Positions 23,578 to 35,002 of a DNA stretch of 64,000 bases are shown here, piece by piece; the first letter of the stretch is position 1; every line of letters starts with the position of its first letter. Under the pieces are notes generated by a model, which saw nothing but the letters and a program-made list of their open reading frames with translations, ran no database searches and was not told where the DNA came from. The DNA comes from Pseudisothecium myosuroides (taxonomy: Eukaryota; Streptophyta; Bryopsida; Hypnales; Lembophyllaceae). The stretch is from positions 2,582,501 to 2,646,500 of the forward strand of contig OX637289.1 in NCBI GenBank assembly GCA_951799445.1. The letters run 5' to 3'. The position numbers and the translations under genes were made by a program.

Positions 23578-24877
23578 TATGCTTTTAAGATCATATATGA
23601 GCAACACCCGGAATCTAGATCTTTTTGCAAACTATCGAGATTGAGGTCATATGGTGCTATCAATTTCTTCATGTGGAATATAAGAATTTACATGTCAAAA
23701 TTGTGCATAAGAAGAATTTTTACTAGCCAATAAAAACAAATTTCTATAAACTATTGTAATCCTTCAATTAGAGATCTTGGACAATTATCCAGTCAAAAAT
23801 ATTTCATAAGCTTAGTGAACACCTTTTCAATCCCATAATACTACGTAAGATTATTCAATGAAAATTAATTTAAATAGTACAAGAGTTTGAATAGTGCAAG
23901 ATCATGAGCTTTTTTAAATTTCTTACAACTGAAAAGAAGACATGTCATCACATCTTCAAATGTATTTGATATGGGTTGTTTCACTTTTGAGATTAAAATT
24001 CATGACAATTTCAAAAAAATTCTACAATAATGTAAAATTCTTACAAGAAGACATGTCATCAATAGAAAACTAATAGAAGACATGTCATCACATCTTCAAA
24101 AAATAAATATAAAAAATCATATTCATAGGTCATCACATTCATAGGTACTTGCAAAATGAAGTTTGAAAAAACAGTTAAAAGTTTAGCCTTTGAAGGTTAA
24201 AAATCTTTAGAATTCAATTGTCATAGAAATCTTGGCAATTGTGAACCCATTAGGCTGGATTTTGGAGGTGTATGTTGATCAATAGCTGTCGTTGAACTCT
24301 ATGTTTGTTAAAACAAAATCCCAAAGGTTTGGACCCCATAGAAACAAAGTAGACCATAACTATTAACTCTTATATTTTTCAAATAATTCCAAATTTCAAT
24401 CCAAATTTTTGAGGACTTTATTTCAAAAATTGATTGGACTTTTCCTAAGGTTTCCATTGGTTCCCTCAATTACTTTTCAACTCCTTCAATTGAAAAGATA
24501 CTAAGATTCCTAGAAATTTGAGATTCATAGTTGCAAAATTGACTTTTTTAATTATGATCACTTCTTCTTTCTAAATTCCAAATTCTTCCATTTTTTATTT
24601 CAAAAAATTAATTGGACCTCAAAGGTTCCCATTGATTCCCTCAAAAACTTTTTAGCTCCCTCAATTGAAAGATATTGGATTTTATTTGGGCTTCAATTTT
24701 AGTTTTGTAACTTCAAAATTACATTTTTTTCATCATGCCTTCATTCTACCATTTGCTTAGTCATGACTTGATACAGATAGATCATTTTCATGGTCACAAA
24801 ATAGACCCTACATTTGTCAATACAAAAATTTCATTTGTTGGCTCAAAAAACTTTCAAATCTCATTTTATTTTTTTAA
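23578..24877. repeat. Segmental duplication block C2, paralogous to 11450-13110
   Basis: Collinear with 11450-12130 and then 12560-13060; the 12155-12560 part is missing here. Matches include 'tagccaataaaacaa..tttctataaactattgtaatcc' and 'gtcacaaa.tgaaccctacatttgtcaatac' type text. No gene is conserved across both copies. Confidence 0.7.
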
Positions 24878-25005
24878 CATTAGTAGAAAACTCAACGTCC
24901 AAATCAACAGAAAAGTATTGATTTTTTTTGGTTGATTTGGTCGTGTTGATCATCAACAGAAATCTATTGATTATTTTTTTTGATTTGGTCAATTCCAAGG
25001 AGAGA

Positions 25006-25006
25006 A

Positions 25007-25042
<36 letters not shown>

Positions 25043-25043
25043 T
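25006..25043. repeat. (AAT)n microsatellite
   Basis: About 12 uninterrupted AAT units just inside the left part of the composite CACTA-like element. Confidence 0.9.
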
Positions 25044-25050
25044 TTATTTT

Positions 25051-25072
25051 GCTGCCCAAAATTTTGGGCAGC
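25051..25072. repeat. 22-bp perfect palindrome
   Basis: GCTGCCCAAAA followed by its exact reverse complement. Variants of the same motif recur at 25095-25115 and 26482-26503, always next to a tRNA-like segment, so it belongs to the internal repeat rather than to a gene. Confidence 0.8.
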
Positions 25073-25109
25073 AAAAAAGAAATTTTTCACATTGCCCAAA
25101 AATTTTGGG

Positions 25110-25200
25110 TAGCCCTAGCAATCGCCGTTTGCCCATGGGATTTGAACCCAAGACCTTAGGCTCAGTAATCGAAGGCTCTAACCAACACAACACACTTGTA
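25110..25200 (-). repeat. tRNA-derived (SINE-like) segment
   Basis: On the minus strand it reads an A-box-like TGGTTAGAGCC and, about 35 bp later, a perfect B-box GGTTCAAATCC. No cloverleaf with a paired acceptor stem can be drawn, so it is a tRNA-derived promoter relic rather than a tRNA gene. A second relic lies at 26395-26470 on the plus strand. Confidence 0.5.
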
Positions 25201-25254
25201 ATTACATGTGAAATATAAATATTTTTTTCTTATTTATGCATTTAGAATTTTGTG

Positions 25255-25625
25255 TTTTCTAACTCAACAGACTTTGGCAGCCATTTTGGCATAGTAAAAT
25301 AACTTTTTATTTTAAACTTTGAACTAAAAAAAGTTGGTAAATCAAGTTAAGTTTCATCTTCAAAAATCCGTTTGAGATTTGGAGACTCCAATCAAAGTTA
25401 TGGACAAATTTCAGAGAGGATGTTTGAAAATGTCAAAGAAAATGTCCCTTCCAACCCCTCTCTAAAATTTGTTCATAACTTTTCATTGAAGTCTTAAAAT
25501 CTCAAACGGATTTTTGGAGATGAACTTAACCTAATTTACCAATTTTTTTAGTTCAAAGTTTAAAATAAAAAGTTATTTTACTATGCCAAAATGGCCACCC
25601 AAGTTTGCTGAGTTTAAAAAAAAAA
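25255..25625. repeat. ~370-bp foldback (family FB-2), copy 1
   Basis: The outer words 'aactcaacagactttgg' and 'ccaagtttgctgagtt' and the inner words 'caaaaatccgtttgagatt' and 'aatctcaaacggattttt' pair. The arms are about 170 bp with a small loop near 25430. It is clearly related to the larger foldback at 63431-64000. Confidence 0.75.
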
Positions 25626-26094
25626 AAAATTGCAAATGATTAAGTTAAAAAAAATTTCATTGTACAGTAAAAAGAATTTCAACCACGGTGTTTTAACTCC
25701 TAAAGGACCAAATGGCCTTTATTTGGCAACATAGCAATAAAAGTGGGCATGAAACTTATTACAAATGGAGTTTTTCTTGTTTTTTCTTCAAAAAATTTCA
25801 CATAACATGTGGTCAAAAAGTAGCTTCAAGCTAGCTGCAATAAATTTTGTAACTTTTGACTACATAATTAAAATTTATTGCATGACATATAATTTTAATT
25901 GCTTGGTGGACAACTCGGGAAACTAAGAAAATCATTTTCTTAAGAGTAAAAAATTTGAACTTGGTTTCTTAGATTTATATTTACTTGAAAAGCTTAGAAT
26001 CATTGCATTTGCACTAAGAAGAAAGGTCTGAGGAGTTTTATTTTCTAGGCAATAAAGGAATCTCTATTCAAAAATGAACTTCAAAGTACTACTA

Positions 26095-26581
26095 GAAAAT
26101 TGTGACCAAATCAACAAAAAATCAACTAATTTTTGTTGTTTTGTGCACTACAATGACCATTTGCATTGAATGTTGATCTTTTTATGAAAAACAACAAAAT
26201 GGCGGCCAAATTTCTATTGATTTGAATAGTGCAATGATCGAATCAACAGAATTTTAGGGAATATAGAATCTTTTTTGGAATCCTACTATTATTATTCTAC
26301 TATGTCAAAATGGGCGCCTAAGTTTGTTGAATGTAATAAGCATTGAATTGCAAATGCATAAATGAATAAAAATACATAAAATGTGCATGTGAATTAATAG
26401 TGGTGTAGTGGTTTGTACCTTGGCCTCTAAGGGTGAGGTCTTGAGTTTGAACCCTTGAGAAGGCATTTGGATGGGTTATGTGGCTGCCCAAAAATCTTGG
26501 GCAGCTCAAAACAGTGTAATTTTGACCAAAACAACAAGTGCGAACAACAGTTTTCGGTTGTTTTGGTTGAAAATTTTTCTA
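26095..26581. mobile_element. Nested CACTA-like element with a tRNA-like segment
   Basis: It begins ACTAGAAAATTGTGACCAAA and ends with TTTTTCTAGT, splitting a PBL-type element whose text resumes at about 26582. It carries a B-box-like GAGTTTGAACCC at 26451 and the 'gctgcccaa' palindrome at 26482. Boundaries are approximate. Confidence 0.45.
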
Positions 26582-27285
26582 GTCCTTTATTTAATTCAAT
26601 TTGCAATATTTGCCAAAAAAAAAACCCATTGAATGTAGATTATTTATTACAACATTACAAACATTGGCATTGGAATTTTTCAATTCCATAACTAAATTGT
26701 TAACAATTTAGTATTTTAAATCATACTCTACTTTAAAAAAAAAAATTCAAGCATGAATATGGAATTTTTTTGTTGAAATATTTCTTATTTATTTCCAACT
26801 TATTTCTTCAATATATTATGGAGAGTAAAAAATTGTAGGATCTACATATTTTTATCCAAAAAGTTTGTCATGAAAGATGAAATTTAATTAATCATTTGAG
26901 AAGGATTGAAAATACTTTTTTTTTGAAATCCAAGCAACATAATCTCGCAATTGGTAAGGTTTTCAATGTGTTAACCTTGCCCTACTATAATGAAACAAAA
27001 ACTTTCTAAAAGATTTCTAAAGATTCCAAATAGATTTTAAAAGATTTCGAAAAGATTCCAAATTCTTTGAAATTATGTTGATTTGGTCATTGCACTATCC
27101 AAATCAAGAAAGCGGGTGGTCATTTTGTTGGCTCTTACAGTCCTTGTAGTGCTCTAAACAACAAAAATGAACAGAAATCAATTGATTTTTGGTTGATTTG
27201 GTCATGATTTTTCTACTAGTGTATAATTCCAAATTTTTTCATCCTTTGATTTGTAAGTTAGTTGAACTCCAAAGGTTTCCATTGG

Positions 27286-27562
27286 TAGGTGATTGCAATT
27301 GATTTTGTTGAATTTTTACAACACTCTTGCTTAGTTTTCTGGAATGCTTTAAAATTAGAGTTTTTTCTTAACAATTTTAAAATAATAACCATTATATACA
27401 ACTTTAAAATGATTATATCCTAGGAAGGTAAAGCATAAAAAACTTCTTTTAATAGAAGAATTAAAAATATGCTAAGTTTCAAGAAAATAGATATTTCTAT
27501 ATTTTAATTTGAATACTCAACAAAACATAACAAAATCAAGAGGAGTTTCTTGCAATCATTCA
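27286..27562. mobile_element. TIR4 element, partial or decayed copy
   Basis: The left terminus GGTGATTGCAA follows 'ttggta' (27284); the right terminus 'gtttcttgcaatcatt' ends near 27562. Internal deletions are evident. Non-coding. Confidence 0.5.
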
Positions 27563-27939
27563 AAAACAAATCTTCACAAAGTTTTTTTTCTTAGAATAAA
27601 AGTGAAAATGCAACAAATAGTACAAGTGTTTCTTCCAAATACACAATATTCAATCCCAATAAGTTGGCACTATTTTGGCACCAAAAAATGTAACACATAT
27701 GTACTGAAAGGCTTAAAAACTACAATAGATAAAATTTGATGTTTAAAATATACGTATGTCCTGAAAGTTTTCAAATCAATGAATTACCTCCTCTTCGGTT
27801 ACTAAATTGACGTTCCTAGCAATCACTTTGTACATGGATTCATCAAACAAAAGTTAACTAATTTTTGGACATAGTGATGGTATGAAATACATGTAATATT
27901 TGTTGCATTTTGGTCCAATATAAGTGATTCATTCTACCA

Positions 27940-28634
27940 ATTGATTACAAGAAACACCTCCTGAATTTGTTGTGTTTTGTCAAGTACTTATGATTTTTTC
28001 ATGTATTTTAAAATTAGATTTTTTTTGAATTCAGAAATATGGCCAATGTATATACCTTTAAGATGATGGTGACCACCAAAGGAAAATCCTAGAAAAATTT
28101 TCTGAGTAGGAGAACTAGGAAAGTGCCTAATTGCAAGAAAATGGATACTTTGATGTTTTAATTGGTAAAAATAAAATAAATAATAAAATAAATAAAATAA
28201 AAATTGTTTATTTACAACAATTCTATAGAGATGGTAATTTGCCCAAAAACACACCAAAATAACATTTTATATATTCAAAATGCAAACAAAAAGAAGTTCA
28301 CTTTGTGGACTTCTGTACATCGTACTCAATTAATTGTTTTTAGAGTTTCTTAAAACCTTAGCTACAACTCTATTAGAAGACCATCTACTCCAAATTCATT
28401 ATTTTGGGCACTAAATAGTACTAAAATCTCCCAAATTGGCAAGTGTGACATAAAATTTGGGACTAAAAAATATTTTTGAATATTTCGAAAAGAAAAGGCA
28501 AAGTATATTATAGTTATAAGTACCTTGCCCATAAATCTTGAATAATGTAGAGCAAGGAACTCAAAAGTTATAGCCAAAAACAAATTTGCACATTAAATGT
28601 GACGCAAAATAATATAAGTGTTTCTTGCAATCAC
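27940..28634. mobile_element. TIR4 element, ~695 bp
   Basis: Left terminus 'attgattacaagaaacacct', right terminus AGTGTTTCTTGCAATCACC. Internal landmarks ('atggccaatgtatatacc', 'gatggtaatttgcccaa', 'gtggacttctgtaca') match the other copies in order. Confidence 0.7.
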
Positions 28635-28639
28635 CATAC

Positions 28640-29480
28640 AATACAATTTACAATTAGAAAATATATATTTTTAAATATAAAGAAAGACTAAAGTTTAGAT
28701 CCTTGAGGCTGGAGATTATATTATAAGAAGATCAAGTTCACAAAACCCTTCCAAGTAGGAAAATTAGAAAAGTGTTAAATAAATAAAAAAGATACAATGG
28801 TATTGAAATTATAATTAAACAAGAAATAAAAAAAACTAAAAACTAAAAACAATCATTTGCAAAATTTTATTTTAGAAGACATTTTGAGAGATAAATGTCA
28901 AATAAGAATTTTTTTAATGTCTATAATTGTGCGTGCAATAGAGACATATTTGCACCCTTGTGGTAGACAAGGTATTTTTTAATTTTTAGTTGCCCTTCTA
29001 TATGTAGTTGCAATACTAGTGGAGGACTCTGCCCTCTCAAATTCCTAGTGAGATTCATTAATTTGGGTACTCAATAGTACTAAAAATCCATAAAACTTAA
29101 AGTGTAAAAAACTAAAAAATTGAATAAAAATAGTAAAATATTCTTAAAAATTTCAAAAACATATGGATTATGTTAGGCCATGCCTCCAATATGAATTCCA
29201 AGTGGAACAAGCAAAAATCTTCAAAGTTATTTCCAATTTTGGTTTTTGTGTGAAATATGTGATGCCAAACCAATATTGACTAAGGTGGACACCCTCAAAT
29301 GCACCATTGACCTATAACCTACCATCTTCACTTTTGAGTACATCTCTAAAATTAATTATGCACCTAATATGTGGAAGAAATTCTTGTAGAACCAAACCTT
29401 GCTCCTTTTGCCTTTAATATAATTCAAATGTTTCTTTCTTTGGTGCTTTAGAACCTTTTTTCACATGCCAAGAAGAAAAA
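28640..29480. repeat. Segmental repeat D1, paralogous to 30820-31880
   Basis: Direct copy of 30820-31880, about 2.2 kb apart. The last ~140 bp belong to the same dispersed repeat as 84-310. The copies differ at many scattered bases. No frame is conserved. Confidence 0.7.
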
Positions 29481-29890
29481 TATGAAGATTTGATACTCAC
29501 CAAATGTCAATGAAGTTAGTCCTTCACATTGCCACAAAAAATAATTATAGTGGTTGATGGTCATTGGATTATTTTTGGACATTTGATTTTTTTTGCACAA
29601 TTTGATTTGAGTGCAAGGTGCATTCAAATACAAAGTGTTGAAAAATTAGAGTTAAGGTGCATTGGAGTACCTTAACCTTGATTTTTTAATACTCTATATT
29701 TTTATTTTAAACCATTGCCGAGCATTTCACATTGTAACTTTAGGTGAGCAAGTATAGGGAAAAAAACAATTCTAAAGCAAAAAAAATAATCTGCGGGGTC
29801 CTCGGAGGGCTGTAGAACAGCCTCTAGAGACCTCGTATTTTTTCTAATGAACTTTTGTGTTCTAGCTCCAAATGACTCAAGATTTATAGG
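29481..29890. other. AT-rich intergenic with TIR4 and CATTAG-family remnants
   Basis: The text at 29790-29845 ('ggagggctgtagaacagcc') is a fragment of the CATTAG element. The text at 29846-29890 is the interior of a TIR4 copy, which resumes at about 30244 and ends near 30592 ('tttcttgcaatcacc'). Confidence 0.5.
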
Positions 29891-30243
29891 CATTAGAGAA
29901 AATTTGGGTCCTCTGGAGGGTTGCTCCACAGCCCTCCGAAGGACCCTAAAATAGTGTTTTTCGGGGCTGAAAAAATGTTTTTTCCCCTATTTCCGCGCAG
30001 TAGTTTCTGTTGTGACAGTGGTGTAGGAACCGAAATTCGCGAGTAAAAAATTAATTTAATTTAATTTAGTTTAATTTAAAAAAATATTAAAAAAAAAACC
30101 AGCGAAATCTGACTGCTCCGGTGAGCAATCATACACTCTGATTGCTCACCAAGGGCACTTTTCTAAGTTGACAGGCCATGCATGAAATAGCATGGCATGT
30201 CAACTTGGAGCAGTCCTCCCGTGGGCTCACATTTTCTCTAATG
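29891..30243. mobile_element. CATTAG..CTAATG TIR element, copy 2 (inverted relative to 5973-6334)
   Basis: This 353-bp element has termini CATTAGAGAAAATTTGGG and TCACATTTTCTCTAATG, which are mutually complementary. It splits a TIR4 copy: the flanking 'gatttatagg' and 'ggtattcatg' are contiguous in the undisturbed TIR4 copy at 58250-58275. Confidence 0.7.
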
Positions 30244-30668
30244 GTAGGGTATTCATGGCTAAAACATTCTTTTGGTGAATGACCATCTCCGTAGAATTGT
30301 TACATATGGAATTTTTAAATTTATTTATTAAATTTTATTTTCTATTTTCTAACTAATTAAAACATCACAATGCCTATTTTTATAAATTTTGGCACTTTTC
30401 TAGTTCTCTTACTTAGAAAATTTTCATAGGCTTTTCCTTTAGTGGTTACCTTCATCTTAAAGGTGTATACAATATCCATATTATAAAATAAAAAATAAAA
30501 AATATTCTTCTAAGTTTAAAGTACTAGAAAAAAAATCATGGATACTATTACAAAACGCATCAAATAGTACAAATGTTTCTTGCAATCACCTGTGGACACA
30601 AGAGTTATAACCATAAAACATATCAGTACACTAAGTGTGATCCAAAATAGTACAAGTATTTCATGCAA

Positions 30669-30811
30669 CACTAGTAGAAAATAGGGTATAAATGACTTGT
30701 CCACAATGACTGCAGCAGTCACTTTGCAGTCATTTTGTAGTCATTGTGGACAAGAAATGACTGTTGTAGTTATTGTGGACAAGTCATTTAGGACCCTATT
30801 TTCTACTAGTG
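30669..30811. mobile_element. CACTA-like mini-hairpin, copy 2
   Basis: This 143-bp hairpin begins CACTAGTAGAAAATAGGG and ends with the complement. The 3-bp duplication CAA is at 30666-30668 and 30812-30814. It shares the 'aaatgacttgtccacaatga' interior with 23310-23462. Confidence 0.85.
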
Positions 30812-30819
30812 CAAGTACT

Positions 30820-31880
30820 TAAGAATTAGAAAATAAAAATTTAAAAATATGAAAAATAAAAGTAGACATGCTTAGATTCCTAAGGATGGAATTATATCCT
30901 AAGAATATCAAGCTCAAAAACATCCTCTAAGTAGCAGAACTAAAAAAGTGCTAAGTAAAAAAATAAAAATATTGATATTAAAATTATTATTAAATAAGAA
31001 ATTTAAAAAAAACTTAAAAATAATCCATTTGCAAGAATTTCTTTAAAAATATGTTCCAAGAAATAAATGAGAAATTAGTATTTCTTTTAAAAGTCCGCAA
31101 TTGCTCGTGCAACAAAGACATATTTGCACCCTAAATGTGGTAGACAAGGTATTTTTTATTTTTTATTGTCCTCCTACATAAAATTGCAATACTAGTATAA
31201 GAGTGTGCCCACTAAATTTTTAGCGAGATTCATCAATTTACGTACTCAAGAGTACTAAAAACCTCTAGATAACTTGAAGTGTGATAATTCAAGAAATTGA
31301 GTAATAAATTGTAAAATATTTTTAGAAATTATAAAAAATACGGACGATGTTAGACAATGTATTGCAAGTACAATATGAATTTTAAGTGCAATATGCAGAA
31401 ATCCGAAAATATCAAAGTTAATCTCAATTTTGGATTTTGCCTAGTGAGATTCATCAATTGGGATACTCAATAGTACTAAAACTCCATAAAACTTAAAAGT
31501 GTAACAAACTAAAGACATTGAGTAGTAAATAATAAAATATTCTTAAAAATTTTAAAAACATATGGATTATGTTAGGCAATGCCTACAATATGAATTTCAA
31601 ATGGAACAAGCAAAAATCCTCAAAGTTATTCCCAATTTTGGTTTTTGTATGAAACATGTGATGTCAAACCAATACTAAGTAAGGTGGTCCAACCCCAAAT
31701 GCGCCACTAACCTATAATGTACCATCTTCACTTTTGAGTACATCTCCAGAATCAATTATGTACCTAATATGTGGAAGAAACTGTTGTAGAACCAAACTTT
31801 GTTCCTTCAAAACTTTTGCCTTTGGTATTCAAATGTTGCTTTCCTTGTTTCGCTGTAACCTCCTTTGGCAAGAAGGAAAT
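30820..31880. repeat. Segmental repeat D2, paralogous to 28640-29480
   Basis: Collinear with D1. The 'gagattcatcaatt..actcaatagtactaaaa' motif occurs twice here (31227 and 31450) against once in D1, an internal tandem duplication. It ends where the composition turns genic upstream of the Elongin A gene. Confidence 0.65.
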
Positions 31881-32031
31881 ATGAAAAATTGACCAGTCTA
31901 ATAATAGTAACAGGCGGTTTCTGGGTGCCCGGCCACTTTTGCGTTTCCTGCCATCACCTGACAAGCAACTCCTGCATGCATGGCCTCGGTAGGAGGATTC
32001 ATTCTGCCGAGACCAGAAATCAAGCCTTCAA

Positions 32032-32115
32032 GACTCGTCCGAAGGATGAATCAATTTATGGACTCGTCAGAAGGATGAATTCAGACCCCATGCATATACG
32101 GACTCGTCAGTAGGG
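32032..32115 (+). promoter_or_regulatory. Three repeated promoter-proximal elements
   Basis: GACTCGTCCGAAGGATGAAT (32032-32051), GACTCGTCAGAAGGATGAAT (32061-32080) and GACTCGTCAGTAGGG (32101-32115) lie directly upstream of the TATA box at 32128. Spacings of 29 and 40 bp are compatible with repeated transcription-factor sites. The factor is unknown. Confidence 0.4.
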
Positions 32116-32127
32116 AAAATTTCAAAG

Positions 32128-32135
32128 TATAAAAG
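32128..32135 (+). promoter_or_regulatory. TATA box of the Elongin A gene
   Basis: TATAAAAG lies 308 bp upstream of the ATG, identical in its octamer to the TATA box of the RING-CH gene. A start near 32160 would give a 5' UTR of about 275 bp (inference). Confidence 0.55.
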
Positions 32136-32435
32136 CGAGTCCAGGAAGTGAAGATGGATCACTTAATTCCAGACCTTGGGAGGGATTAGCTGTTTTTGTA
32201 TTCAATACAAGTTCGATACTTTGCCATAACAGGATTAAGTACAGGAGCGATCCTAGTTAGCTAGCTAGCTCTTTAATTGCAATTCAAGTCTTGTAAATCT
32301 TGAGTGGAGCTTGATACTTGCAGCAGTCCCAGACGTTCGTGCGATACCTGAAATTCATCAACTACTGAAACTGCAGACAGTAGAACTTCGGGTTCATCGA
32401 TTGATCGATTGTTTGATTTTCATAATTTCAATTAA

Positions 32436-34188
32436 ATGGCGCTCCCGAGTGCGCTGGAGCAAGTGAGTGAAGAAAGTGCCATCGACCGCATGCATCGTGT
32501 GGGCGACGTTGGGACGACGAACGAGCCTTTGCTGAGGAGACTTCTGCCCCATTGCACGGCGGAGCATCTGGAGTTCATCGAAACGGAGACGGGCAAGAAT
32601 GTATATCAATGCGCTTAACTTGTAGTTAAATTTAACAGTTGAATATATTGAATTGGTTGTTGGTTAGGGTAAATACCATGCTGTAAAAAAAGACTTTCAT
32701 TACTTTTTAACTGTTTAGAAAGGAAGAATAGTGATTTCTAGCTATGCATGGGGCCTGAACGGAACGACTGCATGTATCGCTGGTTGTCTAGATTCAGCTT
32801 GTTCAATCTTCAATTGATTGGTTTTCGTGTGGTTGGTGAGTTGCAGGGAAGAGATTTGACTTCCATTACCGATGAGCTATGGCGGAAACATTATGGCCGA
32901 CGATTTGGAGAGGACAATGCTAATGTCGTTCAGGAGCGGATGGCCAAAAGATGGCCCAAGGTGACGTACAAATGGAGGAGATTGTTCAAGGTACATGAGT
33001 GTTCTGCCATATTTCATTTTCCATGCCAGAGACTATTTGAATTTCTTTGCATTCACTGATCGACTTCACAGATTGTTCCATTGCACACACTTGATTATGC
33101 ATGTAGATCGGAAGCAGGCTTAGTTCATAAATGTTGATGTAGAATGAATGGCACTGTTGATCAGGCCAAAATCATGGAGCAAGAGGAATTGCAAGCTAAG
33201 GGTGTTGATCGTCTGAAAGAGCTCTTCCAACAGCAAAACGCAAGTAAGAACTAGCTGCTGAGTTATTTCACCCGGAACGGCTACTCTTGTGCTAGCTAGG
33301 GCCGGAAATCAATCAGTCAGTAGTATGTATTTGTACATAGCAGATTCAATTCATAGCTTACATAATTAGTCTACAGTTAGAGAGCCGGGGTAGCTAGCCA
33401 GCTCAAAGCATCTAGTTGAGGCATTATTAATTCGAAATTCACACAAGCTTGCTGAATTTCTTGGGCAACAGAGAAAGACAAGAGGAAAATACAAGCCATA
33501 GACAAGATTCCCCCTGAAGGTCGCAAGCGGGCCAAGACGACCATCACTGCTCCAGTCCCTGCAGGTGATATTCCATTCCTGTATCCAGTTCATGATCTTC
33601 TTATTCATTCTTGTTGATGGAAATACTTAATGGCCATGGAGCTTGTTGATGCAAAGACTAGTCCATTTTAATTTCTTGTTTCTCAATGTTGTTCATGCAT
33701 ATCCTCGTTAGCATGTGCAGGACCTGGACGTTCAAGTTCAAAGAAACCTGCAAGTGTGAAGGTGCCACCACCGGAAGCAGGCATGGCCAACAAAGCTGAG
33801 ACTAGTAAAGAAGTCGAGCAGGAGAAGAAACTTGCTAAGCCCGGCGGACCGGAGCGGGGCCGATTGTGGAGGAAGTCCGTGACAGACTATAAGAACATGT
33901 GAGTAAATGAAATCAAGACAGTGAGCGTTAGCTAACCTTAGTTGTGCAATTAATTCATGATTACCAATTGTTCATTAATGTACACAACAATCTGTAAATA
34001 TTTAGTACTAGGTTGTTCTCTTTACGGTGTTTATGACAATGGTATATATGATGGAGTATTTAAAATATATATGACAGGTTTTGAGTACACTATGTCATAC
34101 TCTTTGTGGGTAACACACTGACCTGCTGATCTATTTGACTGCCAGGAAACTGCTATTGAACCCGGTTTGGAAACCCATGAAGAATTGA
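32436..34188 (+). CDS. Elongin A-like protein (RNA polymerase II elongation factor / ubiquitin ligase subunit), six exons
   Basis: The exons are 32436-32600, 32847-32990, 33165-33243, 33472-33564, 33721-33898 and 34146-34188, all with GT-AG introns; joined length is 702 nt, 233 residues. Residues about 6-103 match the Elongin A family (Pfam Elongin_A): a BC-box-like start, then LLPHCTAEHLEFIE and GRDLTSITDELWRKHYGRRF. In animals Elongin A binds Elongin B/C, stimulates Pol II elongation and recruits CUL5-RBX2 to ubiquitylate stalled polymerase. Here the BC box reads ALEQVSEESA, with Ser where the consensus has Cys, so Elongin C binding may be altered. The tail (about 131-233) is basic and low in complexity (KKDKRK, GRKRAK), likely nuclear localisation. 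The last exon codes only 13 residues; AATAAA-like words follow at 34200-34209. Expression is probably driven by the TATA box at 32128. Plant homologues are similarly short. Confidence 0.88.
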
Positions 34189-35002
34189 GCGCATAAAATA
34201 ATAAATAAACGCGGCAGCAATCCAGATTCTAGACGGTAGCTGAGACCTTCCCGAGAAAAAATAAGTGTACTGTACACACACCGATGAACGATTAATTAGC
34301 AAACTTTCAATTCATTTCAGCGGGCTAGCTCCTGATGGGATCAATTTCAGAGGATCAGCGAGAAAAACCATGCTAATGGAGTAGGAGACTAGGGTATATT
34401 CAATTTTGCATCGCCTTATTCATACTCGGTATAAGTTATAGCTTGAGTTTGATTCTTGAGTGAATCATTGGGTTGTGGAGACTCAGATATTGGGTACAAG
34501 AGACCAAACACTTCAGACTGATATATACTCTGTAAGATTGAAGTAATAACTTCAACTCATTATTTTCATACTTAATTGGTAGCAATAAGTTCAATTCACT
34601 ATGTTCATACTTAATCAAGAGCCAATGCTGTTGAAACCAAATTTTGGTCTCAAATGCGGTTTCAAATGGAAGATTGTAGATCAGTACATGTGATGGTAAG
34701 CAACTGCATATTCTGCCCTATTTCCATTTCCATACAAGACTAAGAAGTTGAGCCCTTGCATGCTTCGTTCTGACTTATTCATTCATGAAGAAATCCAATG
34801 TACCAATTACAAGTGTATGAATTGGAGGTTTGCTGAAGCTACTGGAGGATTAGTTTCTTAGTTTGGCAGCACTTGTAGAAATTGGGATGAGTCCCAAAGC
34901 TGTATAAATCAAGTGCTTCCACATTTACTGATATGAAATGCAAACATCCATAACAATATATTGGCATAATCACTATATGGGTACTTTCCAAAATTTAATT
35001 AT
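34189..35002. other. 3' flank of the Elongin A gene
   Basis: A genic-looking stretch to about 34400, including an additional acceptor-like 'ttcatttcag' at 34320, possibly a 3' UTR intron. It then becomes AT-rich. No other gene was seen. Confidence 0.4.

Larger units (their letters stand above)
24878..27221. mobile_element. 2.3-kb composite CACTA-like insertion
   Basis: The left end is CATTAGTAGAAAA and the right end is TTTTTCTACTAGTG. The paralogous block at about 13075-13090 is uninterrupted at this point, so the whole segment is an insertion. Inside are a (AAT)n tract (25006-25043), a foldback (25255-25625), two tRNA-derived sequences, a fragment of a PBL element beginning 'ttttaactcctaaaggacc' (25691) and a nested CACTA-like piece (26095-26581). 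Subterminal words 'gaccaaatcaac' recur at both ends. No transposase frame was found. Confidence 0.65.

Noticed and set aside
25110..25200. tRNA gene on the minus strand
   Set aside because: A- and B-box words are present but no acceptor-stem pairing or anticodon arm can be formed; treated as a tRNA-derived relic.
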